From contig CADBSW010000155.1 in assembly GCA_902797505.1 (NCBI GenBank), positions 1 through 32,194 of the forward strand: DNA of 32,194 nucleotides. Direction: 5' to 3'. This DNA comes from an uncultured Prevotellaceae bacterium. Its GTDB lineage: Bacteria; Bacteroidota; Bacteroidia; Bacteroidales; Bacteroidaceae. Below the pieces are notes generated by a model. That model was not told the DNA's origin and searched no databases. It saw nothing but the letters and a program-made list of their open reading frames with translations. The translations under genes and the position numbers were made by a program. Positions 1 to 8,430 of this stretch are shown here, one piece after another (the first letter of the stretch is position 1; the number at the start of each line of letters is the position of its first letter).

Positions 1-674
1 ATACCTTCAGACAACTGAAGAGAGTCACCACCACCACCAGATGCCAGAGCGGCGAATGAACGGATCATACCCACAACGGTTCCGAACAGAGCGGTAAGAG
101 TACCTAGGGTAACGATAGTAGCCAGGATAGGCATGTTCATCTGCAGGGTAGGCATCTCAAGCTGTGTAGCCTCCTCGTGAGCCTGCTGGATCTTAGCAAC
201 CTTCTGGGCTTTCTTCAACTTGGTATCAGCCTCCATCTCTTTGTAAGCATTGATAGATGCGCCAACAACGTTAGCTACAACACCTTGCTGCTTGTCGCAG
301 ATCTGCTGTGCCGTAGCCATGTCACCAGCATTGATAGCTGCCTTAACGTCGGTCACAAACTTGGTCAGAGAAGTCTTACCAAAAGCTGTGCGCAGAGCGA
401 AGAAACGCTCAATACTCAAAGCGATAACGGTGAACAACAATGTGATAATCACAGGCACCACGATACCACCTTTGTACACTGTACCGAGGAGGCTACCGTC
501 TTTCACTGCGTTTGCGGGATCACCACCTACGAAGTTGTCTGGGTTACCCAACACGAATTTGTAGAAACAAACTGCGAGAATGAAACAAGCCACAATAATC
601 CAAATTGCGTCTCTTACACCTTGAAATCCTGAAGACTTTTTCTTAGGATTTGCCTTACTTTGTGTAGTTGCCAT
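1..674 (-). CDS. MotA/TolQ/ExbB proton channel family protein (3' end outside window)
   Basis: This is the proton-channel subunit of an ExbB-ExbD/TolQ-TolR type inner-membrane motor, which couples proton flow to outer-membrane transport or envelope maintenance. The 224 residues visible start at the ATG on the reverse strand at 672-674. They show a basic N-terminal tail (KANPKKKSSG), a first membrane segment at about residues 24-42, a second around 75-95 ending in the ALSIERF stretch typical of the family, a charged cytoplasmic part, and a third hydrophobic segment with the TLTALFGTVVGMIRSF signature. The gene runs off the left edge, so the last part of the family fold is not visible. In Bacteroidota such genes are usually followed by exbD-like genes, which would lie outside this window. 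A -7 promoter box lies at 781-788. I cannot tell ExbB from TolQ by sequence alone. Confidence 0.92.
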   Translation of the reverse strand, partial: MATTQSKANPKKKSSGFQGVRDAIWIIVACFILAVCFYKFVLGNPDNFVGGDPANAVKDGSLLGTVYKGGIVVPVIITLLFTVIALSIERFFALRTAFGKTSLTKFVTDVKAAINAGDMATAQQICDKQQGVVANVVGASINAYKEMEADTKLKKAQKVAKIQQAHEEATQLEMPTLQMNMPILATIVTLGTLTALFGTVVGMIRSFAALASGGGGDSLQLSEG

Positions 675-780
675 AATTAAATGATAAATTTTTAGTTATT
701 AATAAATTTAAAATGATAAAAATTCTTTTTATTGCACACGGAAGTACTCATTTATATGAGTTGCCTTTCTATACACCTCG

Positions 781-788
781 CAAAGATA
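781..788 (-). promoter_or_regulatory. -7 promoter box of the ExbB-like gene
   Basis: On the minus strand this reads TATCTTTG, an exact match to the Bacteroidota -7 consensus TAnnTTTG, about 107 bases upstream of the ATG. No matching TTTG -33 box is seen at the usual 19-21 base spacing, so the call rests on the -7 box only. Confidence 0.45.
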
Positions 789-881
789 ACAAATAATGAC
801 TAATTATGGAATCGTTTAACGAGTTTTAACAACTAATTTTTTAAAATGTCACGTAATTGTCTAAAAGGATGCGGATATCTG

Positions 882-2075
882 TCAGTGTAGTTTTGCCAAA
901 CAGTCTTTAATCCGTCGCAGAGCCTCCCGGATATTGTCATCGCTGGTGGCATAACTCATGCGGAAGCAGTCGGGATCACCAAAGGCATCTCCACCCACGG
1001 TAGCCACATGTCCTACCTCTAACAGATACATGGCTAAATCGGAAGAATTGTTGATGACGCGCTCACCGTCGGTCTTTCCATAGAAGGAGCTGCACTTAGG
1101 GAAGAGGTAGAAAGCACCCTGTGGCACGTTGACCTCTAAGCCTGGGATGTCTTTCGCCAACTCCACGATCAGGTCACGGCGACGCTCAAAGGCCACACGC
1201 ATCTCTTCAACACATGCCTGAGAGGCGATGTATGCCTCGAGGGCTGCCTTCTGACTGACAGAGCATGGACCACTGGTATATTGTCCTTGTAGTTTGTTGC
1301 AACCCTTTACGATCCACTCGGGAGCCGCCATGAATCCGATTCTCCATCCTGTCATGGCATAGGCCTTGCTGACACCGTTGATGATGATCGTACGCTCTCT
1401 CATGCCTTCTACGGCAGCGATACTGGCATGACTGCCGGTATAGTTGATATGCTCGTAGATCTCATCTGCCAAGACGTACAAGTCATCATGCTTGAGGATT
1501 ACTTCTGCCAGTCCTTTCAGTTCTTCAGCTGAATAGACACTGCCTGTAGGATTACTCGGACTGCAGAGAATCAACATCTTGGTCTTCTCTGTGATCGCGT
1601 CTTCCAACTGTTGTGGGGTGATCTTGAAATCTTGCTCGAATCCGGCGTTGATATATACGGGAATACCGCCGGCCAACTTGGCCATCTGCGGATAACTCAC
1701 CCAGTAGGGTGCGGGGATGATCACCTCGTCACCATCGTTTACCAATGCCATGACGGCATTGCATACCGATTGCTTGGCACCGTTGCTGACGAGAATCTCA
1801 TTAACCGTAAATTCTAAACCATTCTCATTCTTCAGTTTCTCCACGATGGCCTCGCGCAGGTCGGGATAACCTGGCACGGGGGAGTATCTGGAGAAATTGT
1901 TGTCGATGGCTTGTTTAGCAGCTTCCTTGATATGATCGGGTGTGTTGAAGTCGGGTTCTCCCACACTCATGTTTATCACATCAATACCTTGGGCTTTCAT
2001 CTCGCTACTCTTTTGCGACATTGCCAGGGTAGCGGATGGAGCCAGTCTTTGTAGTCTGTCGGATAATTTTGTCAT
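882..2075 (-). CDS. Pyridoxal-phosphate-dependent aminotransferase, class I (aspartate-type)
   Basis: This is a fold-type I PLP enzyme of 397 residues, the usual family length, probably transferring the amino group between aspartate (or a similar amino acid) and 2-oxoglutarate in the cytoplasm. Visible family marks are SNGAKQ near residue 98 (cofactor phosphate site), SPSNPTG at 172-178, LADEIYEH near 202, and SKAYAMTGWRIG starting at 236 with the Schiff-base lysine K237. The start is the ATG at 2073-2075, beginning MTKLSDRL. A longer reading to 2105 would need a non-ATG start and an atypical leader. The gene follows ribBA by 106 bases on the same strand and may be read from the same promoter or from a weak -7-like box at 2094-2101 (TATTTTTG on the minus strand). 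The exact substrate cannot be fixed by sequence; an AspB/AspC-like role is the most likely. Confidence 0.93.
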   Translation of the reverse strand: MTKLSDRLQRLAPSATLAMSQKSSEMKAQGIDVINMSVGEPDFNTPDHIKEAAKQAIDNNFSRYSPVPGYPDLREAIVEKLKNENGLEFTVNEILVSNGAKQSVCNAVMALVNDGDEVIIPAPYWVSYPQMAKLAGGIPVYINAGFEQDFKITPQQLEDAITEKTKMLILCSPSNPTGSVYSAEELKGLAEVILKHDDLYVLADEIYEHINYTGSHASIAAVEGMRERTIIINGVSKAYAMTGWRIGFMAAPEWIVKGCNKLQGQYTSGPCSVSQKAALEAYIASQACVEEMRVAFERRRDLIVELAKDIPGLEVNVPQGAFYLFPKCSSFYGKTDGERVINNSSDLAMYLLEVGHVATVGGDAFGDPDCFRMSYATSDDNIREALRRIKDCLAKLH

Positions 2076-2181
2076 ATTTGTTTTATTCTTTTGCAAAAAT
2101 AACATTATTCTTTTGATAAACGAAATATTTGAGGTATTATTTCTGCAAAATCATAAAAAAGAAACAAAATTGACAGTAAAT

Positions 2182-3402
2182 TTAACTTTTTGATTGTAGA
2201 TGGAGGGTATGTCCCATCCTTTCCTTTTTCGTCTGAAGATACCTTATGTTATATGGGTTGGGTGTCGTCTCGATGGGGATATTCTCCACGATCTCCAATC
2301 CGTAGCTCTCCAATCCCACTCGTTTGACGGGGTTGTTGGTGAGCAGGCGCATCTTCTTGATGCCCAACTGGCGCAGGATCTGTGCACCACAACCATAGTC
2401 GCGCTCGTCGGGCTTGAAACCAAGGTGGATATTGGCATCTACCGTGTCATAGCCTTCTTCCTGCAACTTATAGGCGGCAATCTTATTCATCAGTCCGATG
2501 CCACGTCCTTCCTGTTGGATATAGACCACCACACCCTTGCCTTCCTTGTCGATCATCTGCATGGCTTTGTGCAGCTGTTCTCCACAGTCGCAGCGCTTGC
2601 TACCCAGGATATCTCCTGTGGCGCATGAGGAGTGTACCCTTACCATGACGGGTTCCTCGTCTTCCCACTCACCTTTGATCAGGGCCATGTGCTCCAGTCC
2701 GTTGCTCTTCTGTCTGAAGGGGATGAGCTTGAAGTGTCCGTAGTCGGTAGGCATATCTACCTCTTCTCCTTTCTCCACCAGCGACTCGTTCTTCAGTCGA
2801 TAGGCGATCATGTCTTTGATGGTGATGGTCTTCAATCCATATTTCTCACCGAATGCCAACAGCTCGGGCAGACGTGCCATGGTGCCATCCTCGTTCATAA
2901 TCTCCATCAGTGCACCGGCAGGATAGAGACCGGCCATCCTACAGAGGTCGATGGCAGCCTCGGTATGTCCGCTTCTTCTCAATACGCCATTATCTTGTGC
3001 ATAGAGGGGGTTGATATGTCCTGGACGGCCGAATGTCTGTGGGGTGGATTTGGGATCAGCCAAAGCCTTGATGGTTTCTGCACGGTCGTGGGCAGAAACG
3101 CCGGTGGCGCATCCTTCCAGTTTATCGATGGTCACTGTAAACGGTGTTCCTAACATCGAGGTGTTGTCGCTCACCTGATGGGGGAGGTCCAGTTCCTGAC
3201 ATCTGGAGATGGTGATGGGCGCGCAGAGTACTCCACGTGCATGTTTCAGCATGAAGTTCACTTTCTCTGCGGTGATCATCTCAGCGGCGATGATCAGGTC
3301 GCCTTCGTTCTCACGGTCTTCATCGTCAACAACAATAACGAACTTACCTTCCTTAAAGTCTTTTACAGCTTCTTCTATTGTATTTAATTTCAGATTTCCC
3401 AT
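2182..3402 (-). CDS. ribBA: Bifunctional 3,4-dihydroxy-2-butanone-4-phosphate synthase / GTP cyclohydrolase II
   Basis: This fused riboflavin-biosynthesis enzyme has 406 residues. The N-terminal RibB half (about 1-205) turns ribulose 5-phosphate into 3,4-dihydroxy-2-butanone 4-phosphate; its [11 protein letters not shown] motif at 26-36 and the [12 protein letters not shown] segment at 142-153 carry the metal and substrate residues. The C-terminal RibA half (about 206-400) opens the imidazole ring of GTP; the zinc cysteines are C260, C271 and C273 in [19 protein letters not shown], followed by QQEGRGIGL. Both halves keep their key residues, so both activities are expected. The start is an ATG only 13 bases after the stop of the upstream permease gene, which implies one transcript. 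No FMN riboswitch is visible in that short gap. Confidence 0.97.
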   Translation of the reverse strand: MGNLKLNTIEEAVKDFKEGKFVIVVDDEDRENEGDLIIAAEMITAEKVNFMLKHARGVLCAPITISRCQELDLPHQVSDNTSMLGTPFTVTIDKLEGCATGVSAHDRAETIKALADPKSTPQTFGRPGHINPLYAQDNGVLRRSGHTEAAIDLCRMAGLYPAGALMEIMNEDGTMARLPELLAFGEKYGLKTITIKDMIAYRLKNESLVEKGEEVDMPTDYGHFKLIPFRQKSNGLEHMALIKGEWEDEEPVMVRVHSSCATGDILGSKRCDCGEQLHKAMQMIDKEGKGVVVYIQQEGRGIGLMNKIAAYKLQEEGYDTVDANIHLGFKPDERDYGCGAQILRQLGIKKMRLLTNNPVKRVGLESYGLEIVENIPIETTPNPYNIRYLQTKKERMGHTLHLQSKS

Positions 3403-3415
3403 ACCTTATTATATA

Positions 3416-5314
3416 TTATTGCATTTGGTGGATGCGGTTGATGATCTCTGTATTGGTCTCTTTGATGGTTTTCAGGTCGCGCAGCAGTCTGAGACGGAAG
3501 AACCACATGCGGATATAGATAAACACGTTGATAGGTATCAACAGTCCTGCCACTACGTTGAGCCATTGCTTTTCGAACGGACGGGTGTGTGCCTTCACCG
3601 ATACGATCGGGTATTTGTTCAACAGTGTGAGGATCATTCTGTCTTTCGTATTTGTAAGATCCTCTATCGTATGTTCCATATCGGTGTTGATACGTTCTAT
3701 CTCATTGTCTGGCTCATATCTGAAGAACACATGGATGAAATTCGGCAGTTTGTACAACTTATGCTGGTGGGCATAGTCGGTAACCTCCTCGTTGATCTTC
3801 GCCAGTGTGACGGCATCGTTGGCGTAGTCGGGATCGTTGATGATCACCTCTTTGGCAAATACATGTCGCTTAAGGCGCAGGCCTAACAACTTCATGAACA
3901 AGTTGCGATACAAGTCCATATTGAATACCACTGAGTCGTTGGTCGCCTTGTAGGTGACAAATGCGGCCAATGGCGCCAATACCGCCGTAGAGATACTCTT
4001 GCCGAACCATACGGCCCACATACCTCCTCTTGCCATTCGGTATCCTGTATTGTCGAGTATGTAATAGACAATGTACACGAGTACGCTGATGATCACCGGC
4101 ACGCCGATACCTCCCTTACGGATGATGGCTCCGAGTGGTGCTCCGATGAAGAAGAACAACAGGCACGACAGGGCCAGGGTAAACTTGGCGATACCCTCAA
4201 TGCGATGCTGACGGATCAGTCGGTCACCGTCGGATGTGAGCATCGACTTGAACTCCAGGTCGTTCATCTCGTTCTGTACCCTGCCCAGGGCTGATGATAC
4301 GGCACGCTGCTTCTTCTCTGTAGTCAGTTTGTTGTAGATACTGTCGTAGTTACAGGTCTTTGCCATGGCGGCCTTTATAGCTTTCAGAGAGTCTTTTTTC
4401 TCTATCGGACGCTGGTAGTAGTGTGTCCGTTTGGCATCGATGTAGAATACCCTTCCTACGCTGTCATACTGATGATTCAGCGAGTCAATGTCGTGATAGA
4501 TCTCTGACAGACTCTTTCCTCGGGCATTATTGGAGATGCTGCTGGCGTCGGTGAGACTGAAGTCGGCATCAAAGTCGAGCACGATCTTCTTCTCTGCGAA
4601 GGTCTCCCTGCGGTAAGGCACACTGGCACTGCCAGCCAACTCCTGACTCTTCATGTTCTCAAACCATTCTCCGCTATGCAGCGTTAGCAGCAGGTGCTTC
4701 TTCTCTGCCGTGGATTGCAGCATACCAGAGTCGGCCAGGATGATGGCAGCATCCTCATAACTGCCGTTCATCCGGTATATCATGATACCATAGAGCATGC
4801 CTGTCTTGGTATCTTTCTTCTGTACATAGAGATTGCAGTTGGGGATGCCGTCGTAGAATATTCCCTCTGGGATCTCCAGTTCCGGACTCTTCTGCTTCAT
4901 GGAGAGCAGGATCTGGGCCAGGGATGTGTTGGCCTTAGGACCTACGACATTCTGGAAATAGAATGATCCCAGGGCGATAAAGATGACGATGACGATGAGC
5001 GAACGGAATGTCTGCATGAGTGAGATGCCTGCCGCCTTGATGGCGGTGAGCTCACTGCTCTCTCCCAAGTTACCGAAGGCAATAAGTGACGACAGTAGGA
5101 TAGCCAGTGGCAAGGCTTGTGGCAAAAGCATCAGGCCCATATACCAGAAGAATTGTGCCAGCACCTCCATCGACAGTCCTTTACCGATCAGTTGGTCGAT
5201 ATATCGCCATAGGAACTGCATCATCAGTACAAACTGACAGATGAAGAATGTTCCTACAAACAGTAATCCGAACTGCTTGGAAATGAATATATCAAGTTTT
5301 TTGACTCCTATCAT
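3416..5314 (-). CDS. LptF/LptG (YjgP/YjgQ) family permease
   Basis: This is a predicted inner-membrane subunit of the LptB2FG exporter, which extracts lipopolysaccharide from the inner membrane and passes it to the periplasmic bridge. The protein has 632 residues. An N-terminal block of membrane segments (about 15-120) contains the conserved FLWRYIDQLIGKG stretch and ends at AIKAAGISLMQTFRSL, the coupling region of the family. A long periplasmic part follows, then further membrane segments around residues 375-455 (SCLLFFFIGAPLGAIIRKGGIG), then a C-terminal extension of about 150 residues ending in another hydrophobic stretch (NVVAGLLIPINVFIYI). The start chosen is the ATG at 5312-5314 (MIGVKKLD); the in-frame TTG four codons upstream is less likely. 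A strong promoter lies directly upstream at 5352-5382. Whether it acts as LptF or LptG cannot be told here. Confidence 0.9.
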   Translation of the reverse strand: MIGVKKLDIFISKQFGLLFVGTFFICQFVLMMQFLWRYIDQLIGKGLSMEVLAQFFWYMGLMLLPQALPLAILLSSLIAFGNLGESSELTAIKAAGISLMQTFRSLIVIVIFIALGSFYFQNVVGPKANTSLAQILLSMKQKSPELEIPEGIFYDGIPNCNLYVQKKDTKTGMLYGIMIYRMNGSYEDAAIILADSGMLQSTAEKKHLLLTLHSGEWFENMKSQELAGSASVPYRRETFAEKKIVLDFDADFSLTDASSISNNARGKSLSEIYHDIDSLNHQYDSVGRVFYIDAKRTHYYQRPIEKKDSLKAIKAAMAKTCNYDSIYNKLTTEKKQRAVSSALGRVQNEMNDLEFKSMLTSDGDRLIRQHRIEGIAKFTLALSCLLFFFIGAPLGAIIRKGGIGVPVIISVLVYIVYYILDNTGYRMARGGMWAVWFGKSISTAVLAPLAAFVTYKATNDSVVFNMDLYRNLFMKLLGLRLKRHVFAKEVIINDPDYANDAVTLAKINEEVTDYAHQHKLYKLPNFIHVFFRYEPDNEIERINTDMEHTIEDLTNTKDRMILTLLNKYPIVSVKAHTRPFEKQWLNVVAGLLIPINVFIYIRMWFFRLRLLRDLKTIKETNTEIINRIHQMQ

Positions 5315-5351
5315 GATACGTCTCAAAGGATCGCTTTAAGCAATCAGACTG

Positions 5352-5382
5352 CAAAGTTAATGCAAATCACATTGAGAACAAA
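5352..5382 (-). promoter_or_regulatory. Bacteroidota promoter of the permease-ribBA operon
   Basis: On the minus strand it reads TTTG (5379-5382), a 19-base spacer, then TAACTTTG (5352-5359). This matches both boxes of the Bacteroidota housekeeping promoter. It ends 37 bases before the permease ATG and should drive permease, ribBA and perhaps the aminotransferase gene. Confidence 0.75.
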
Positions 5383-5425
5383 ATAAATTAGTATTTATTA
5401 AATCTCCGTGGGTATTTTTCTTGCA

Positions 5426-5824
5426 TTACAATCCCGTGGCATGATGGAGCCTTTCGAGGTTCGTCTCCCATAGGTCATATAGTGTATCCTGATCATCTTC
5501 TTCGGCAAAGTCGGTGATTATCAGGATATAGTCTCCGGTGATCTCACTGCGTACGATCTTCAGTTCCCAGTAGGCTTTTTTGTCCGTATCATCCTTCCAC
5601 ACATAACGGATATAATCGTTTCTCATATAACTGTTGACTGTCGCTTTGCGGACTTCATGGTGATTCCATACTTCTCCCCATGTGAACGCGAAAGTGTCAT
5701 CTGATTGCTCAACACTGTCTGCTACCCATTTTGATAGTCCTGCCGGTGTACTGAGAAAAGGCCATATGATATTGGCAGACTTTGATCTTAGCTCTCTTTC
5801 GATGGTAATCTTATGCTTTCTCAT
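5426..5824 (-). CDS. START-like domain protein (AHSA1/SRPBCC superfamily)
   Basis: This small cytoplasmic protein of 132 residues resembles the START-like/AHSA1-related proteins common in Bacteroidota; their biochemical role is unknown. The helix-grip pattern is visible: an N-terminal strand (KITIERELRSK), the SANIIWPFLSTPAGLSKWVADSV segment that matches the first helix region, alternating strands with FTWGEVWNHHEVRKA, and a C-terminal helix (TLYDLWETNLERLHHATG). The start is the ATG at 5822-5824; a longer reading would need a TTG start. It is transcribed alone: its promoter region lies at 5858-5887 and the next gene downstream has its own promoter. A ligand or chaperone role is possible from the superfamily but nothing here shows it. 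Confidence 0.8.
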   Translation of the reverse strand: MRKHKITIERELRSKSANIIWPFLSTPAGLSKWVADSVEQSDDTFAFTWGEVWNHHEVRKATVNSYMRNDYIRYVWKDDTDKKAYWELKIVRSEITGDYILIITDFAEEDDQDTLYDLWETNLERLHHATGL

Positions 5825-5857
5825 AATCGTCAATATGGAATTAAGGTAAATTCTTGA

Positions 5858-5887
5858 CAAAAATACTATTTTTTTTCATAACACAAA
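5858..5887 (-). promoter_or_regulatory. Probable promoter of the START-like gene
   Basis: On the minus strand there is TTTG (5884-5887), an 18-base spacer and TATTTTTG (5858-5865), close to the Bacteroidota consensus though the spacer is one base short. It lies back to back with the tRNA promoter at 5905-5936. Confidence 0.5.
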
Positions 5888-5904
5888 AAAATATTCCAAA
5901 ATAT

Positions 5905-5936
5905 TTTGTGTATTTGACTTTTTTGACTTACCTTTG
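5905..5936 (+). promoter_or_regulatory. Promoter of the tRNA gene
   Basis: TTTG at 5905-5908, a 20-base spacer and TACCTTTG at 5929-5936 match both boxes of the Bacteroidota promoter. The -7 box ends 18 bases before the first base of the mature tRNA, which fits a short 5' leader removed by RNase P. Confidence 0.8.
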
Positions 5937-5954
5937 CACCCGCAATTAAACGAT

Positions 5955-6031
5955 GGCGGGATAGCTCAGCTGGTTAGAGCGCATGATTCATAATCATGAG
6001 GTCGCCGGTTCAATCCCGGCTCCCGCTACCA
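5955..6031 (+). tRNA. tRNA with anticodon CAT, probably elongator tRNA-Met
   Basis: The 77-base sequence folds as a complete cloverleaf with an encoded CCA end. The acceptor stem pairs GGCGGGA with TCCCGCT (with a G-T at the outermost position), the D arm is GCTC/GAGC, the anticodon stem CATGA/TCATG holds the loop TTCATAA, and the T arm is GCCGG-TTCAATC-CCGGC. The outer G-T pair is not the mismatched 1-72 pair of an initiator tRNA confirmed by other marks, and the anticodon stem lacks the three G-C pairs of initiators, so it is an elongator. A tRNA-Ile2 read with a modified CAT anticodon cannot be excluded without comparison. Confidence 0.92.
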
Positions 6032-6036
6032 AAGAG

Positions 6037-6068
6037 AAAGCAGTAGGATCGATCCTACTGCTTTTTTT
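6037..6068. terminator. Bidirectional intrinsic terminator between the tRNA and the sulfatase gene
   Basis: A perfect 28-bp palindrome at 6037-6064 (half-site AAAGCAGTAGGATC) is followed by seven T on the plus strand and preceded by a short A-rich stretch that serves the minus strand. It begins six bases after the tRNA and touches the stop codon of the converging sulfatase gene, so it can end both transcripts. Confidence 0.85.
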
Positions 6069-8001
6069 ATTTCTTTTGCCTCTGTATCAGCTCTGCCGTC
6101 TGCACCATGCTGAAGACATAATCGCGTAATGACTCAAAGTGTTTGTTATTCCCGGTCTCTTGTAATCGTCCGTCCTTCTGTATATCGTAATAGAAGTTAC
6201 GTCCTAATGAGGGATTGTAGATAAAGCAGGCAGAACTGTCGCGTGCCACGATATGGGTGTCTGAGGTATAGAATACCTGATCTCGCTGCTGGCGCAACAA
6301 GTCTATTCCGAAACCATCGTAGTCGTATTCGATATTCATCAATCCCAACAGGGTGGGCATCACATCTATCTGTGTGCCTAATCCTTCATAGGTCATCGGC
6401 TGGATGCCTGGACCAAAGACGATCAGTGGGATATGGTTATACGACTGGGGTAACTCCATATCCATTTTTCCCACCAGTTTTCCGTGGTCGGCAAGGATCA
6501 CGAAGATGGTGTTGTCATACCATGGCTGTTGCTTGGCTTGACTTAAGAACCGCCCGATGCACCAGTCGGCATACTCCACGATCTGTGTCTCCGGGTCTTT
6601 GGTCTTTGTCTTCATCCATTTTGGAATGATATAGGGTGGATGGTTGCTGATGGTGAGCAGGGTGGCCATGAATGGTTTCCCTGTTGATGCGGTCTTGTTG
6701 ATGACCGGCAGGGCGTAGTCGAACAGATACTTGTCGGGAACACCGAAACTGTTCACTCTTTCCTCTGTAGGATAGTTCTCCTCGGCATAGATCTCATCAT
6801 ATCCGTTGGTATGGAAGAAAGCGTTCATGTTGTCGTATTGCGACTCATGGGTCATAAAGAAGAGGTTGTGATAGCCCTGTTCCTTCAATACGGTGGGTAT
6901 GCCACTGCGGTGGGGCGTCACCGTTCCTTTCATCAGGTTACGCTTCATCAATGCCGGGAACGAATAGAGGGTGGCGGTAATGCCATGATTGGTGTGTATG
7001 CCGGCAGAGTAGAAATTCGTGAAAGCGAGTGAGTGGTTATACAGACTGTCGAGTGTCGGGGTGAGCGGCTGTTGCTGTCCGAAGGTCTTCATCAGACTGG
7101 CCGACATCGACTCCATGAGGATGATCACCACGTTAGGTTTTGTCGTTACGCTGTCTGCCTGGATATGGCGTCGTAGCACAGCCGTTGAGTCTATTGCTCC
7201 GGTGATGCCCAATGACCTGCGGGCATTCTCCACGGCTTTGTCGTAGGCTATCAGGTGCAGTTCTGTATTCTCTTTCCGCATGTCATCCAGGGTACTGGTG
7301 AGCAGGTTGAAGGTGGGCGAGATGCCCAGTTGGTTTAAGAACGGGTCGTTGCAGTAGTAGGCCTGACTCACCTTGATGGGGTTATATCCCATTCGGCCTC
7401 TGATACCAAAGACACACAAACCGATGAGCAGGGCAGAGGCGCACAGTTGAATCGCCAGACGACTCCAGTTGAACTTCTCCTTCTCTTGTGAGATGCGCTT
7501 GTTGGTATAGCGATACCACTTTACCATGAAGAAGATCAGGCATGCCGCTGCCAGGAGGAACAGCAGGATATACGGCCAGTAAGAGGATTCACCCACCAGC
7601 ATGCCCGTGGTAGTCCCCACATACCCGAACCACCCGAAGATCGATGAGTCGAGGTTCTTCAGGAAATAGGCAAAGTAGGGGATGTTGGCCGCGGATATGC
7701 CCATGCATATTATATATAATAAGGTGAACCAGATAGCAGCCGCCTTCCTCAGCCAACGGGAATAGCACCCGAAGAGGGCTGCGATGAGCAATACGGCCAG
7801 CGGTAAGATCATCACATAACAGCCTACCACATTGTCGAACCACACACCTTTGACAAAGGCTGTGGATACAGATGCACCGCTGTCTGTCATCATCACCGAG
7901 TGAAGGGCTATGAATTGCACGAGTCGGAAGATCGACAGGATGAGCAGTCCGACGATATGAATGCCTAAGAGGTAAACAACCAGATGTTGGAATCTTTTCA
8001 T
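6067..8001 (-). CDS. Membrane LtaS-type sulfatase/phosphotransferase (alkaline phosphatase fold)
   Basis: This is a predicted inner-membrane enzyme of 644 residues with about five N-terminal membrane segments (residues 8-28, 62-82, 88-108, 142-162, 185-203) and a large periplasmic catalytic domain from about 285. This is the architecture of lipoteichoic-acid synthase and related phosphoglycerol or phosphoethanolamine transferases. Metal and catalytic residues seen are E297 in the ILMESMS strand, a candidate nucleophile T342 in HTNHGITATLYSFP, D505-H506 in LADHGK, and H523. Bacteroidota lack lipoteichoic acid, so the likely job is to decorate a surface glycan or lipid with a phospho-group; this is inference. 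The stop codon lies inside the shared terminator. Upstream only a weak promoter-like box is seen (GACCTTTG on the minus strand at 8025-8032). Confidence 0.88.
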   Translation of the reverse strand: MKRFQHLVVYLLGIHIVGLLILSIFRLVQFIALHSVMMTDSGASVSTAFVKGVWFDNVVGCYVMILPLAVLLIAALFGCYSRWLRKAAAIWFTLLYIICMGISAANIPYFAYFLKNLDSSIFGWFGYVGTTTGMLVGESSYWPYILLFLLAAACLIFFMVKWYRYTNKRISQEKEKFNWSRLAIQLCASALLIGLCVFGIRGRMGYNPIKVSQAYYCNDPFLNQLGISPTFNLLTSTLDDMRKENTELHLIAYDKAVENARRSLGITGAIDSTAVLRRHIQADSVTTKPNVVIILMESMSASLMKTFGQQQPLTPTLDSLYNHSLAFTNFYSAGIHTNHGITATLYSFPALMKRNLMKGTVTPHRSGIPTVLKEQGYHNLFFMTHESQYDNMNAFFHTNGYDEIYAEENYPTEERVNSFGVPDKYLFDYALPVINKTASTGKPFMATLLTISNHPPYIIPKWMKTKTKDPETQIVEYADWCIGRFLSQAKQQPWYDNTIFVILADHGKLVGKMDMELPQSYNHIPLIVFGPGIQPMTYEGLGTQIDVMPTLLGLMNIEYDYDGFGIDLLRQQRDQVFYTSDTHIVARDSSACFIYNPSLGRNFYYDIQKDGRLQETGNNKHFESLRDYVFSMVQTAELIQRQKK

Positions 8002-8084
8002 GGACAGTTGATTAATCGTTGCTGCAAAGGTCGCAATAAATCATGAATCCTGCAACAAAATGGTGGGAAAAGTGAAGGGTTTTT

Positions 8085-8260
8085 GCCAGTAGGCGCAAGA
8101 TCTTCTGTCAGCTGCCGAGAGTTCTTTTGCCAGCTGGCACAAAGCCTTTCGCCTGCAGGCTCGTTCCTCAAAAGTCAAGCAAACACACTGGAAAAGTCAA
8201 GTAAAGGTACCACAAATACCCCATAGTCAACCCTGAAAAGTCTTATGTGTTTCCCTGAAA
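8085..8260. repeat. Degenerate 22-bp-period tandem array, eight units
   Basis: Eight consecutive 22-base units start at 8085, 8107, 8129, 8151, 8173, 8195, 8217 and 8239. Units 1-4 open with a palindromic or near-palindromic 10-mer: GCCAGTAGGC, GTCAGCTGCC, GCCAGCTGGC, GCCTGCAGGC. Units 5, 6 and 8 open with AGTC, 5 and 6 with AGTCAAG, and units 4-8 all end in AAA (units 7 and 8 in CCCTGAAA). The period is exact although the units have diverged. No open reading frame of note crosses it. Confidence 0.8.
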
Positions 8261-8299
8261 TAGCTATTAAAAAGGGGGTGTGTCTTATTTGTGATAATT

Positions 8300-8388
8300 G
8301 TAGGGACTTACTTCATGTATGTCCATTGGTATAAATATTGTTTATAACCATCGGTGTTTTTTCGGACATAGATAAACTAAGTCCCTAC
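8300..8388. repeat. Nested 89-bp inverted repeat
   Basis: The outer arms are perfect: GTAGGGACTTA at 8300-8310 and its complement at 8378-8388. Inside them ATGTATGTCC at 8315-8324 pairs with 8364-8373 at 9 of 10 positions. At the centre TGGTATAAA pairs with TTTATAACCA (8328-8350) with one bulge. No T-run follows on either strand, so it is not a simple terminator. It could be a short non-autonomous mobile element or a protein-binding site; no target-site duplication is visible. Confidence 0.7.
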
Positions 8389-8430
8389 CTGTGGGCGCAT
8401 TAGATATTTTGACGAACCCTAATGAAATCT

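Larger units (their letters stand above)
8002..8430. other. 429-base non-coding region with two structured repeats
   Basis: No gene is supported here. It lies between the sulfatase start and the GH88 stop. It holds a degenerate tandem array with an exact 22-base period (8085-8260) and a nested inverted repeat (8300-8388), each listed separately. The first 80 bases next to the sulfatase gene presumably carry its promoter, of which only a weak -7-like box is visible. Confidence 0.7.

Noticed and set aside
177..632. Long plus-strand frame opposite the ExbB-like gene
   Set aside because: It is antisense to a well-supported gene, with no recognisable domain; a shadow frame.
3209..3886. 225-residue plus-strand frame
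   Set aside because: It lies opposite the start of ribBA and the end of the permease gene and looks like no family.
5955..6031. The tRNA as attachment site of an integrated element
   Set aside because: No integrase gene and no duplicated tRNA 3' end were seen nearby, and the accessory island is 12 kb away.
8085..8260. Possible CRISPR-like array from regular spacing
   Set aside because: The 22-base units have no constant repeat separated by spacers, and no cas genes are in the window.
8300..8388. Intrinsic terminator of the GH88 gene
   Set aside because: No run of T follows the stem on the minus strand and the loop is far too long.
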